Shown here: piece by piece, positions 49,852 through 62,662 of the stretch
How the letters are laid out: each line of letters starts with the position of its first letter
Position numbering within the stretch: position 1 is the first letter of the stretch
Assembly: GCA_039519185.1 (NCBI GenBank)
Contig: CM076849.1
Location: forward strand, 82,011,289 to 82,075,288
Length of the DNA stretch: 64,000 bases
Source: Astragalus membranaceus
Taxonomy: Eukaryota; Streptophyta; Magnoliopsida; Fabales; Fabaceae
Reading direction: 5' to 3'
Made by a program: the position numbers and the translations under genes
The notes under the pieces: generated by a model
Told to the model about the DNA's origin: nothing
The model's input: only the letters and a program-made list of their open reading frames with translations
The model's database searches: none

Positions 49852-51150
49852 GGAGGAGGAGGAACGCAGATGTTTCTGGGTTGATGAATTTGGATGTTTA
49901 TGAACGTTGTTTCTGGGTTGGATGTTGATGAACGTTGTTTCTGGATGTTAATGTTAGACTTATTATATAACCTTAGAGGGGGGTGAATAAGGTTATGAGT
50001 AAATATGGATTCTTTTCGCAAATGATGATTATATTCTTTTTCAAATCGGATGCGGAAAATGTGATTTGAACTTTTGGATATAAAAACAAGCAGGAGTTGT
50101 TTAAATTGTATTCAATATTGCCAATAAAGATATTATAATAGATAATCAGGATATTGAATTTATTAGATCTATTAGTGAGATAAAGATGATATAAGAGATA
50201 TAGTATATCTTAGAGAAGAGGAGTAGAAGATGATTGATGAGTATTGATAATATCACAATTAATATGTTTATCGATATGATAGAGTAATTTAAGCACAGTA
50301 TTTTTAACAATAAACAGTGATAATGATAGTGATAATATCAATAAGCACAATAATATTAATAATAAACAGTTATAATAATAGTGCAAAATATAAAGAGAGA
50401 CGGGATAGAGGGACACAGATATTTAGCGAGGTTCGGGATAAAACCCCTACGTCCTCGGCCTTAGGCTTTTCAACCCTTGGACTTAGCAACCACTATATTG
50501 AAGAGAGTTTAATACAAACAGTCGACTTCAACACTAGTGAATCTCAATTCCCCTGAACTGAGAACCCAAGCACCCGCTAAGGATTTCAAAACCAACTCAA
50601 TCACCCGATTGAGAGACCCAAGAGAACCTCCCAGGATTTCAAAATAACAACTTTACGAAATAAAGAGTACAACGTTTGAGATCTATGATCCAATCACTTC
50701 TTGTAGTATGTCAGTTTAGAGACTGAGAGAGATGAGTGATCTTAGGATTTTTAGATGCTCTAAAAATGATATGGAATATGAAATCTTGTTTTTGCAAAAA
50801 AACTTAAAGAAGATATGACAATGGAAGCTAGCTTTGCAAAAGTATAAAAGCTTTTAGAAATGATATATCAATTTCGAAATTAAAAAGCTTTTAACAAGAT
50901 CAAAACAATGAAGCTCAAATCTTAGATCTAGATTTATAAAAACATAAAAGCTTTTGGAAATGATATGACAATTTCGAAATCAAAAGCTTTTAACAAAATA
51001 AAACTATGAAGCACAAGTATAGATCTAGAATCGTATAGAGAGAAATTGTGAGATGAAGAGATGTTGGAGGTTGTTTTCAGAAGTGAAATCAGGCTCATAT
51101 TTATAGTGATAGGTGAGGTTCGATTTTTGTAAAATCATTTATGGCTTGAG

Positions 51151-51476
51151 ATAATCGATTGTCTCATGTAGTGCATATTGGTGATAATCGATTATGGCTC
51201 AATATGGAAGGTAAGGAATAGGCTCATAATCGATTATCCTTTGTAGTGGAATTGAGCAAGTAATCGATTATTTGCCTTCAATCAGGACAATAATCGATTA
51301 TGGTATGGAGTTCATTTGAGTCAATAATCGATTATGGTTCTAAAAATGGAAGGTGAGGAATGCATCATAATCGATTATCCTTTGTAGTGGAATTGAGCAA
51401 GTAATCGATTATTTGCTTTCAAACAGGACAATAATCGATTATGATATGTAATGGGAATAGGATGGTAATCGATTAT
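51151..51476. repeat. Array of ten perfect palindromes TAATCGATTA
   Basis: TAATCGATTA or a near form occurs at about 51151, 51184, 51226, 51261, 51291, 51324, 51366, 51402, 51431 and 51466, spaced 29-42 bp with non-palindromic spacers of mixed sequence. The first copy is imperfect (TAATCGATTG). The array lies just inside the right TIR of the MULE. Confidence 0.9.
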
Positions 51477-51942
51477 GCTATTCAAAAAAGGCAGTCATTC
51501 ATTGGTTGCTGACGTGGCACATGTCAGTGCCACGTGGCAGTGGTGACATAGATGCTGACGTGTCACGTCAGTGCCACGTGTCACAGAGACCCAATAATAT
51601 GGTGACACGTGGCACTGACGTCAGGGGGGTAACCGGATAAAATTACATTTTACATTTTTTTAACAGAAAAGTTAACAGCAGGGGGGTAACTGGATAACGT
51701 TACATTTTACAATGTGTTTTTTAAACCTTTTTTTTTGCAGGGGGGTAACTGGATAATGGGTATATTTGCAGGGGGTAAAAACTATTTAAACCATGTTTTT
51801 TTTCAAGATTTTACACTTTGCTTACAACTATTCACTATTCAAGTGTGTCTTGTTTAGTACTATGCGTATAGTATATGACATAGGTATAGTTGTAAAAATT
51901 GGTTGTCAAAATATCATTTTTTTAATTAAAACTTGTATTTCA

Positions 51943-54900
51943 TTAATGAGAATTAGAGTAGTTACACATTAAAGAAATACAGAACGTGGAAGCTAAATAA
52001 GCTAATTGGACGTCAGACAACCAAACATGGTCTCCTATTGATCTAGATAAACTAGCAAACTTGTGGGCATCAAAGTTATGAGTCCTGGCAATGTGGTGAA
52101 TTGATGCCTCACCAAGTTGAGATAGAAGTTCACGGCAGTTTTGCACGAGAGGATCTATAGCTGCTCTTCTGCTTTTGTTTGTGATACACTTGAACACCGG
52201 CCTGGGGAGACCCAGTGTAACACCCTAATATTTCTATCGAGTAGAAATGCTAAGATGCACGAAATGACATACATCAGAGTAATATTTCCTTTTTAGATAT
52301 TGAACACAACTAAAATTTTTCTTGATGATTAACATCAACAGTCTTAACATTCATAACTTAATTAAAAACCATATAGGTTCCATGTCCTTCATTATCCTCA
52401 TAACCTAGTGTTCAATACCATCACAAGAAAAGCGGAAACGATTACATAACTTAAAACAAATTCAAGTCATACTATCGAGTTACAAAGACAACAAGGGAAC
52501 TCAATATCAAAGATAAAAGAACCATGTCTTCTAACTTCTCCTCAAGCACGTCACCTACTCCTGCCTCGTCGCTTTCTTCTTTTCCTGTTTTTCTGTAAAA
52601 CAACAACATATAATGGGTGAGATAAACATTATCTCAGTGCGTCCTACCGTAACCCCTCACAATAACTCTCGGTCTATTTATTCTTTTTCCTTTAATCGTA
52701 GTCCATATAGGGCCTACGTGCATATATCTTTTCCTTTCATGCATAGTACATCTTCGGTAATGACCACGCCTTTACCGTCGAACCTCTCTACTAGCTTATG
52801 CTAGCTTCAAACCTTCTGAGGCCTAGGTTATGGGGCTCATGACTTCCCCTCCCCTAGTATACTAATCTACTGGGTCGTCATCCATCCTCTGATATAAGTT
52901 ATATATCCACCCGCTTTGGGCCGTCTCCGTATTCAATATAATTTATATATTTAAACATTAACAGTCTTTGATGGAAATATTTATTCATCCCTTTTCATTA
53001 CATGTCATTCATGTTAATACATAAATATAAACTTAATCGAACATATAGTTCCATAACTTTAAACATAACTCATGTCCACTCACGGGTACTACCTTTCGGT
53101 TTTTGAAACTTTTATAGGTTTGAGGGAAATTTTCAAAACCATCTTTGAACATGTCAAAACAATGTCTTAAAAGTGAAAAATCATCACAAAGGGTTGGAAA
53201 GGAGATTAGAAGAGGTTTGGAATCGAAAAGAGCGACGAAACGAGCATTCGGTGTCCGGTAACAGAAGCTCACGCACGGTCCGTGTGCCCTAGGCGCACGA
53301 CCCGTGCGCACTGAACATAATTTGAAAACCATTCCAGAGGCTGGCGCACGATCCGTGCGCTTCTATTAGCACACCTATTTGTTCCGTTTTTCTCGTCTTC
53401 GCAATTCCGTTCAAGTCCAATCCGTATTCCGATCAAAATCCAACAAAAACACAGACAATATTAGGCAATATTCCAGTCAATCCAATCCAAGTAACAATTC
53501 ACATATTAACACATATTTTGATAAATAAACCGTAAAGCGTATTTTTCCGAAAATGGTTTTCGACTCTTAAAACTTTCGAAACGAAAGTACACCTCAAAAC
53601 CGGTCACATAACAATCATTTCAGAAATACAAAAACGATCCTAAGCGTGAGTAGAACTCACCGATTTGATGAACACGCGAGAAATCACGTCCTCTCACGAA
53701 ACGTTCGAACGGTAACCTCTCGAACAATCCTCGTAAACACGAACTTGCACCGAACGGGTCTAGACTTCGAAACTGAACTTCCCACACTTCCAAATTCGAA
53801 AATCAACGGTTTCTATTCTGAACCTAAACTCCTTGACTGCTGAATTTCTTCTCCTTCTACTCAAATCAACCATGCATCACTAGTTATACCCCAAGCTAGC
53901 TCCCATTTGGCCATGCAATGCTTCAAAGTGCTCGAAGCTCCATTTCTTCCCTTTGAGCTTCCAAAATTCGAAAATGGTAGATGGACAAAGAGGGTGAATG
54001 AGATGATGAAATTGGTATCAAATGAAAGAGAAAAGAAAATGGGGAAGATTGGTACCAATTTTGCTTGCATGCACCAAGGTTGAAGGAGAATCTCTCTTCT
54101 CCCTTTCGCCCTCCTCTCTCCCTCACTCTATTATGGAATTCTATTTTCTAGTTTCTGGATGGAATGGAGCTGGGTCAGCTCAACCAAGCTTTAAGTGGAT
54201 GGGAAAAGACCAAAATGCCCTCCACTTAGCTCCTCACCTTAATTTACCCTTAAATAACCACTAACTCATAATTAACTTCCAAAAATTGTGGTTGTGGTCT
54301 TATGGAGTTAAGGAATATGTTTGGTGTCTTGTAATTTGGGTTAGGGGTTCGAATGATATGGAAATGACCAAAATGCCCTTGACTTCCTAATCCTCACATA
54401 ATTCTATTTCTACCTCAAAACAATCGCATAATTCATACTAGTAGCAACTAAATGTTGCTTTCACGCTTTTAACATGTCCATGACTTGAATTATTATTTTA
54501 TCGAATAACAATTCGCTAGTTAATTTCATAACACGAAATTAACCGAATTTAGGGATGTTACACCCAGCTCAATTATCTTTGACAAACACCATCTGATCCC
54601 CAATGTTTCAGCAGTGAGAGGATCCAGAGACACGTTTTCTATCTTGCAGGCAGCAGTGAGCACCCCTTCCTGGTTCCTAGCAGCAAATCCCCAACATGTT
54701 TTTCCTTCATAAAAGCAAGCAGCATCCACTTTAACAATTGTGAGACCACCATGCAATACGCCAAATCTGTTAGCAACAAGGATAATGCGAACTGGTGTAG
54801 ATTTCTTGTTGGCTTCATTAAAATCCTGGACATAAGACACAGCTGAGCTTGCCACTTGCACAAGATCAAGCACAATGTTCTTGAAAATAAGTTGATTCCT

Positions 54901-55200
54901 TGCATACCAGACTTTCCACAAAAGGACCCCAAACAATTGAGCCCCAAAAGCATCAGGACCTGCCAATCATTGAGTTAACCAAGCATGATAGTTCATAGAA
55001 CATGGTGTATGAGCTCCAATCAGAGATGAGAAAAGAGCAATTTTCATGAATTGGCAATCCATTAACATATGCTCTATCGATTCCCTACCAAGATTACATA
55101 GAGGACAAGTGGTGTCTAGGTGGATACCTTTTTGATACGCTTTCTGATCCTTGTGGATGACAATTGAGCTGGCAGTGCATTAGTTGATTCTTAGCTTCCA
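51943..55200 (-). mobile_element. 5'-truncated LINE (non-LTR retrotransposon) fragment: zf-RVT plus RNase H domain
   Basis: On the minus strand from about 55200, EWKLRIN and HLDTTCPLCNLGRESIEHML (zinc-binding RT-associated domain) are followed by an RNase H-type domain (VKVDAACF, GFAARNQEGVL, AETLGIRWCL, then HIARTHNFDAHKFASL) to a stop near 51943. In-frame stops at about 55180-55182 and between LTQ and LAGP (about 54967) show decay. A short A-rich tail on the minus strand (about 51910-51930) fits a LINE 3' end. The RNase H frame is interrupted by the solo LTR 52216-54562 and reads through in phase when that LTR and one TSD copy are removed. Confidence 0.82.
52216..54562 (-). mobile_element. 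Solo LTR of a Tekay-like gypsy element inside the LINE
   Basis: TGTAACACCC...GGGATGTTACA, 2,347 bp, with a perfect TSD CCCAG (52211-52215 and 54563-54567). It is the same family and orientation as the LTR at 7275-9563, with the same palindrome cluster (about 53272-53365) and the same donor-like GTGAGTTCTACTCACGC on the minus strand (about 53645-53662). No internal region is present, the usual result of LTR-LTR recombination. Confidence 0.93.
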
Positions 55201-57523
55201 TTCACTTAGCAGGTGTAACAGTTTCGAGCATCTCAGGATCATGATCAGCAGTTGCAGAGACAGATTGCTGTGCAACCAATAAAAACATGGCGTGTTTTTT
55301 TCTTACATTGTCGATGTCAACTTGAATGAGTTTTTCATTGAGGATGACACGCTTTCCTTCATTAATTGTTGTTTTATCTCCCTATGAAATAAAACAAATA
55401 AGTTATTAAACTGAAGATGAGATAGGAAGAATCAATTAATATATAAACATTGACATGTGTTAAAAGACTTAAATAACATGTAGATAATGTTGTTGATATA
55501 CCTCATTAAGTTCAATGACTTTCTCAATTGATTGTATAAAATCTTTATCCCCGTCCAACATTGTTACTGATAGAGAATTAAATTTCAGTTGTGCTTTGAA
55601 CCGAAAAGCAAAAGTCTGTCCTAATATTTCATCTAGAGGCTCAGGAAAAACCTTTGGATAATCTTCACCCTCCTATAACCATATTAGAAAGAAAAAATTA
55701 AAGTTATAAATTAAAGTTATAATACCACGCATGTCTAAATATATTTGTTCTTGAAGCGTGTGCATCTATAAATTTGATATAGACATGTAGTAGTAAAAGA
55801 AGTACGGAACCTCAATCAGTTGTTGCCTTAGGTCAATAGCCTCCCTCCTAATAATTTTAGTAGTTTCAGTGTCCCATATAACAAATTTAGTACTATGATC
55901 CTTATATTGAACTGCAACTTGCAATTTATACCTAATACATAACAGAAAAATAAAATTAAGGCATTTGTAATTGTATAAATTATCATATACTTGAACCATA
56001 AGTGACATAATGAAAGCAACCTTAAAGAAGGTTTGTTATGTTGAATCCCACAGCTACATGTCCATGGCTGATATGATTGCTCACTTGTTTCATTTGGTGG
56101 ATGTCTTCCTTTTTAGCACTTGAAGCACCCTTCATAGAACCATCCATTCCCCGTTATAAACTTTTTGACTGTTCCAATAGTTATGAATGGTTTGTCCTAT
56201 TCACAATTCGATATTGTAGTGAGTATAGGACATCAATTATTTTGGATATTCATATTATTTGCTAGGGCTAATCATATAAAGCATAACATATCTGAATATC
56301 ACATAAGTTGCACTCTAATATTTAGTAGATAAACATCGTGTACAAAATTTGATAGACTAATAGATGGTTGATTGAAGATAAAGAAGAGGTATCACTCTGT
56401 GCAAATTAAAAGTAAAGTTTAATATCCACGTAAAACTTAGGCACTTAGTGGCATGTTCTCCCCATAATGTACAGCTAAGCATAATGCCACCAAAATATTA
56501 AAGTGTTAGAATAATTGGATATATACTGTAACTAATGTAATAAGTGAAAATTCATAAAACTAGTTTATTACCTTAGATTTCTAATTGAAATCACAACCTT
56601 GTTTTTTGGTAGAGTAGGTTGTGTGTGGATGGTTTTATGAAACTCTCCAATGACATCTGTGTGATAGTTTAAAAAAGAATTAGACAATTGATGTCAGATA
56701 TAATTTTCCAGAATTATAATAACGAAATTTAAAACTAATTGTACGAATGTACCTATTAATTGAGACCCGCACACCTTTCCAGATAGAATTTCCTCAAAGT
56801 CTATGAAGTTGTAGGCATTATGGGGAATTTCTGGAAATTCTTGTTGCTTCAAACTTGTTCCTTTTGTTAAGTCAAGTCTAAAAGGATGCTCACATGCCTT
56901 GCAGTCCAAGTCATTAGGCTTTACACCCACATTATGAACAATATATGTCATATCTCCCTTTAGTAGCTCCCTCCAATAATCAAGATCAGACGCAAACGTC
57001 TTTATCTGAATTTTGTCTCCCTAGTAGATGAATGATATATTATTGAAAAAAGTAATGTGAAAAATATGAGTTTATATCAGTTCCTTCACCAAAAACAGAA
57101 GGTTGAAAATGAGTGAAGTAATTTCAAAGAGTAAAAGAAGGAAAAATGAAAGAGAAAATGAATGTGTGCTACTAAATTTAGTGAGTTCCAAAATAAAATT
57201 AGTAAGAATGTGTGCTCTTAGTAGTTTATATCAGTACCTTGAAGTGCTTCACAATGTGTGCTACCCGTTTATATCAGTTTCCTTATATAATTAGTTGAGG
57301 GAATTGATAAATGTAACTTCATGTCAGATCCTTTAAAATATGCTTTGGATTTACTTAATAAACGGATATTTATAACATATATGAGATAAAATGATTCATG
57401 TGTGTATTAAAATGTAAGATAGTAGAGAGAATAACCTTTGCATCCATAAAAATTCCCTCAATGTGCGATGTTTTTGACTGGTATTTGACGGTCCATAAAC
57501 CAGTAACTCTAACAGCCAACCTC

Positions 57524-57876
57524 TAATAGAGAATGAAGCTCAGTCAAAGCAAAAGTCAAAGAGTGACATGGATGCCACGTGATGATGAGCTGGCCTAAGT
57601 GACAAAAGTTTAGTGCAAGAGAAAGTATTCTCAACTTGTAACTTTGTACGCTTTCCCTTTCCCTTCTCTCGTGTAAGTTGAACCCTAGCATAGAGAGATA
57701 GAATCAGTTTTGATTTCTGTTACTTTAGCAACTGAATGTGTTAGATCAGCAACTGAATCAGGTATTCCATCTTGTTATGATTCAGTTGCAGCTTCCTTGT
57801 ATATATACACTCTGGTGTAAACTTCACAAGTTAATAAGAATGAATTCCAAACAATTTCTCACATTGGTTTCTTACA
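57524..57876 (+). repeat. 5' LTR of the copia element
   Basis: 353 bp. It contains TATATATACACTC near 57800, a likely TATA region, and CCACGTGATG near 57575. Confidence 0.95.
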
Positions 57877-57951
57877 TGGTATCATTCGCCGTTCTGATCA
57901 ACCACTCTTCCGCACCTCTTCATTGATTCCCGTTCGTTTGTTCCCCGATCC

Positions 57952-60900
57952 ATGGCGGACTCGTCACAGACTCAAAATCCCGACGGTGATGGCGTCAACT
58001 CCGGCACCGGCTCGGTGTTTCAAGGCATATCGAAGTCGTCTTCAAACCAATTCGCTTCCGGTCCAAAGCTCTCCGTGAAGCTCGACGACAAGAACTTCCT
58101 CTTGTGGAATCAGCAAGTGGAAGGTGTCGTAAAGATGCACAAATTGCATCGTCTACTGGTGAATCCGATTATCCCTCAGAAATATGCCTCCGATGCAGAT
58201 CGCCTCGCTAATAGTGTGTCCGATGAGTTCGAGAAGTGGCTGGTTCAAGACCAAACTCTCTTCACCTGGCTTCTTTCGACATTATCGGAGAGCGCACTCA
58301 CCAGAGTCCTCACTTGCCATCACTCCTGGCAAGTGTGGGAGAAGATCCAGATTCACTACTTCTCACACCTCAAGGCTTGCGTTCGTCAACTCCGCAACGA
58401 ACTCAAGAATACTAAGAAAGGATCGCAATCGATCTCCGAATTTCTCAGCAAGATTCATTCCATCGCCGATGCTCTTACTTCCACCGGCGAGGTAATTTCA
58501 GATTCGTACCTAACTGATGTCATCCTTGATGGTTTACCAGAAGATTATAATCCGTTTGTAATGATGATTTTTGGACGAAGTGATACTCCTTCAGTCTCAC
58601 AAATTGAATCACTACTCCTCGTCCAAGAATCGCAACTGGATAAATATCGTCAAGAATTAACTGTGGCCAATGCCTCGGCAAATGTTGCTCAAGTCACTCC
58701 TCAGGCTACTTCAAATGCGACTCACGGCGCTCGTGGAGGCCGTGGAAACTTCAACCGTGGCCGTGGCCGCCAATCTCGTGGCCGAGGGCGAGGTCGTGGT
58801 GCCACACCTTCAGGGAATCGTCCTACTTGTCAACTATGTGGACGCTACGGGCACTCAGTATTGGACTGCTGGTACAGATTTGATGAGTCCTTCGTTCCTC
58901 CACCTTCTGCAACTCAAGCAACCACTCCTGGTGAGGAAACGCAAGCCACTGCTACTGATGATGCCACTCCTACAGTGAACCTTGCTGAAGCCCTGTCTCT
59001 TGACAGTGCAGGTACAATTCCTGTTTGTCCCTCTCTTAATCCTGATGACTATGAAGACTGGCATGGTGATACTGGTGCCAGTCATCATGTAACACCTAAT
59101 TCTGCTAATTTACACTGCAGTAGACCTTACAAAGGAACTTCTAGAGTTAGGATGGGTAATGGTGCTAGTTCTGTGATTGAATCTATAGGATCATCAACAT
59201 TTACCTCACCTATTCATCCACATGTTAATCTAGTTCTTAATAACCTATTGCATGTCCCTCACATTACTAAGAATTTATTATTAGTATCCAAATTTGCCGC
59301 TGATAACAGAGTTTATTTTGAGTTTCATGTTCCTCACTGTTTGGTAAAATGTCAGGACTCTGATCAGGTGGTTCTGCGTGGAACTCTTGGACAAGATGGC
59401 CTTTATGTGTTCAAGGGCCTACCATTGCTTAAAGTTTCCAAGTCTGTTTCTTCACAAAGGCCTCAGGCCAATTGCACTTTTTTACATAATTCTGTTTCTG
59501 CTTTAAACACTGTTAGTTCTGTTTCTAATATTGTATCTGATGCCAACATATGGCACGCAAGACTTGGTCATGCAAATTCACAAGCTGTAACCCAAGTTCT
59601 AAAGCTTTGTAATGTTTCCAAATTGAATAAAACTCATATTGATTTTTGCAATTCGTGTCAACTTGGCAAATCTCACAAACTATATGCACCACCTTCACAA
59701 ACACAGTACCACACACCTTTTGAACTAGTTTGTGCTGATCTGTGGGGACCCTCTCCAATGCCCTCTAGTGCAGGCTATTACTATTATTTAGCTTTTGTGG
59801 ATGCTTGCACCAAGTTTACTTGAGTCTACTTTCTAAAACAAAAGTCTGATGCATTTCAAGCCTTTTTACTGTTTCACAAGCTTATTCAAACTCAATTCTC
59901 AGCAAAATTAAAAACTCTGCAATCTGATAATGGTGGGGAATTTATACCATTCACTAAGCACTTAGCTAGTCTAGGAATCATTCATAGATTCTCTTGCCCA
60001 TATACATCTCATCAAAATGGCCTAGTTGAACGAAAACATAGACATATAACTGAAATGGGTCTTACTTAATTAGCTCATGCATCCATTCCCCTTAAATTTT
60101 GGGATCATGCATTCACTACTGCTGTCCACCTTATAAATAGATTGCCTACTTCTGGTCTGTCCTCCTTTATTTCTCCTTTTCAGGCACTGTACGATTCACC
60201 TCCCAACTATAAACAGTTAAGAACTTTTGGCTGTGCCTGCTTTCCTCATTTGAGGCCCTACACCAAACACAAGTTCCAGTTCAAAAGCACAATGTGTGTC
60301 TACCTGGGCATCTCTTCTGTCCATAAAGGCTACAAATGTCTGACTACTGAAGGCAAGGTCATAATCACCAAGGATGTCAACTTTAATGAGGCTTGCTTTC
60401 CATACACGACACTGTTCCCCATTACAGTCACTCCCACATCCTCTCCAGATAACACAAACTACCTAATTCCTACCTTTACTTCAACCAAATCCACCCCTCA
60501 GTCATCTACATCATCTCCTCCCACCACAGAGTCAACCACATCAGTCACTCCTACTTCACCAGCTACTCCTGTTCCTCCATCACCCCCCCCCCCTGAGCCC
60601 ACCCCTCCACCACCTCAACCAGTCACCAAAGTACACCCCATGGTCACTAGATTTCAAACAGGGTCACTTAAACCCAAGGTGTTCCTAGCTCACACTGAGC
60701 CTACCTCTACCAAGCAAGCTCTCAGTGATCCTAAGTGGAGAGAAGCTATGGAACTTGAGCTAAAAGCTCTCAAATCAAACCAAACCTGGACTCTTACATC
60801 TCTACCTCCTAATAGGAAGGCAATAGGGTGTAAATGGGTCTTCAGAGTTAAAGAAAACCCAGACGGGTCAATCAACAAATACAAAGCTAGGTTAGTAGCC

Positions 60901-62310
60901 GAAGGCTACAACCAGCTACCTGGAAAAGATTATGGTCAGACTTTTTCACCTGTGGTTAAGCCTGCAACCATCAGAATACTGCTGTCTCTGGCCCTCTCTA
61001 ATCACTGGGATGTGCAACAGATAGATATCAACAACGCCTTTATAAATGGCTTCTTGCAAGAGGAGATCTACATGTCTCAACCCCCTGGCTTCTGCAGCAG
61101 TGATAAGAATCAGGTGTGCAGACTTCATAGATCTTTATATGGTCTCAAACAAGCCCCAAGGGCTTGGCATGAAAGACTCAAAGGTGTTCTCTTACAGTTT
61201 GGGTTCATCCCTAGCAAATGTGACCCTTCACTCTTTGTTCACAGCAAGCCTGGTGTTCAGTTATTCATCCTGGTCTATGTAGATGATATTCTGATTACTG
61301 GATCAGCTACCTCCCTCATTATGGATCTCATCAAGAAGCTCAACAGCACGTTTGCACTAAAACACATGGGGAGGCCTGATTATTTTCTGGGCATTGAACT
61401 AAAATATCAACCCAATGGCTCTCTAATTCTTACTCAAGATAAATACATCAGGGACCTACTGCAGAAAACTTCAATGACTGACTGCAAGGGTATTGCTACC
61501 CCTATGGCATCTGGCACTATTCTGAGCAAGTTTGGACCTGATAAAATGCAAGAGCCGCACCATTATAGGTCTGTTGTTGGTGCTTTACAGTATTTAACTC
61601 TAACTAGACCAGAAATTGCATATGCTGTGAACAAGCTATGCCAATTTATGTCTAGTCCTCATGATGTCCATTGGAAGGCTGTTAAAAGAGTACTACGTTA
61701 TCTGTCAGCTACAAAGAATCATGGTCTGGTTTTACATCCTGCTAATCTCACTGGGCCTCTCACCTTACGGGCTTATACTGATTCAGACTGGGGGAGTGAC
61801 CCCGATGACAGAAGATCAACCTCAGGGTCTTGTATCTTTCTTGGACCAAACCTAATGTCTTGGAGCTCAAGGAAACAAACTTTAGTGGCCAGGAGCAGTG
61901 CAGAAGCAGAATACAGGGGTATGGCAAATGCTACTGCAGAATTGCAATGGATACAATCTCTTTTACGTGAACTTCGTGTGCCTCATCACGCACCAGTACT
62001 GCTCTGTGATAACATGAGTGCCGTTGCCATTGCTCATAACCCTGTCCTTCATTCACGGACAAAACATATTGAGTTAGACATCCACTTTGTCAGAGAACGT
62101 GTCCTAGTCAACCAGCTTAAAATTCTCCATGTACCGGGAACAAATCAGTTGGCAGATGCATTTACTAAACCACTGGGTGCTCCTCTGTTTCACAGTCTCA
62201 AAAGCAAGCTCAAGGTTCAACCAATAGCTCCCCTTAAGCTTGAGGGGGGAGTAATAGAGAATGAAGCTCAGTCAAAGCAAAAGTCAAAGAGTGACATGGA
62301 TGCCACGTGA
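57952..62310 (+). pseudogene. Copia gag-pol with two nonsense codons in integrase
   Basis: One frame runs from ATG 57952 to the stop at 62310, interrupted only by TGA 59821-59823 (where family members have Trp) and TAA 60067-60069 (usually a Leu codon); both are single-base changes in the integrase. Domains: gag (UBN2-like), Arg/Gly-rich stretch, zinc knuckle CQLCGRYGHSVLDC (about residue 293), protease DTGASHH (about 373), GAG-pre-integrase HARLGH...C..C, integrase core, Pro/Thr-rich linker, RT with KARLVAEGYNQ and YVDDILITG, RNase H with AYTDSDWGSD and HIELDIHFVRERV. The domain order protease-integrase-RT defines Ty1/copia. The two stops mean it cannot supply its own pol products. Confidence 0.95.
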
Positions 62311-62604
62311 TGATGAGCTGGCCTAAGTGACAAAAGTTTAGTGCAAGAGAAAGTATTCTCAACTTGTAACTTTGTACGCTTTCCCTTTCCCTTCTCTCGT
62401 GTAAGTTGAACCCTAGCATAGAGAGATAGAATCGGTTGTGATTTCTGTTACTTTAGCAACTGAATGTGTTAGATCAGCAACTGAATCAGGTATTCCATCT
62501 TGTTATGATTCAGTTGCAGCTTCCTTGTATATATACACTCTGGTGTAAACTTCACAAGTTAATAAGAATGAATTCCAAACAATTTCTCACATTGGTTTCT
62601 TACA
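62252..62604 (+). repeat. 3' LTR of the copia element
   Basis: 353 bp, differing from the 5' LTR at GAATCGGTTGTG versus GAATCAGTTTTG only, as far as read by eye. Confidence 0.95.
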
Positions 62605-62662
62605 ACCTCCATGTCTCTTTCTGATCATCGATCTCGTTAATCATGTTCAATTTGCACGGCAT

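Larger units (their letters stand above)
57524..62604 (+). mobile_element. Ty1/copia retrotransposon in exon 1 of the RPA-like gene
   Basis: 353-bp LTRs (57524-57876 and 62252-62604) with only two visible differences and a perfect TSD ACCTC (57519-57523 and 62605-62609). PBS TGGTATCATTCGCC starts at 57877; PPT CTTGAGGGGGGAG precedes the 3' LTR. The LTRs begin TAATAGAG rather than the usual TG but end in CA. The element is 5,081 bp with one long gag-pol frame broken by two nonsense codons. The TSD and near-identical LTRs indicate a recent insertion. Confidence 0.96.
55202..62662 (-). pseudogene. Replication protein A 70-kDa-like (RPA1/DUF223, OB-fold) gene, exon 1 split by a copia element
   Basis: Seven exons on the minus strand: exon 1 in two parts (62605-62662 and 57436-57518), then 56753-57020, 56572-56656, 56021-56104, 55811-55931, 55502-55672, 55202-55381. 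All junctions are GT-AG and the total is 1,050 nt in phase (349 codons) if the copia element and one TSD copy are ignored. The N-terminus has the single-stranded-DNA-binding OB-fold pattern (WRLAVRVTGLW; ELLKGDMTYIVHNVGVKPN); the C-terminal part has a zinc-ribbon-like WTCSCG and YKLQVAVQYKDHSTKFVIWD. The second OB-fold (DBD-B) expected after VVISIRNLR is missing, and the protein stops at VTPAK where LINE sequence begins. With 5 kb inside exon 1 the present allele is unlikely to make the full protein. Confidence 0.88.

Noticed and set aside
54022..54264. 80-codon plus-strand frame
   Set aside because: Lies inside the solo LTR, with no domain and no upstream gene structure.
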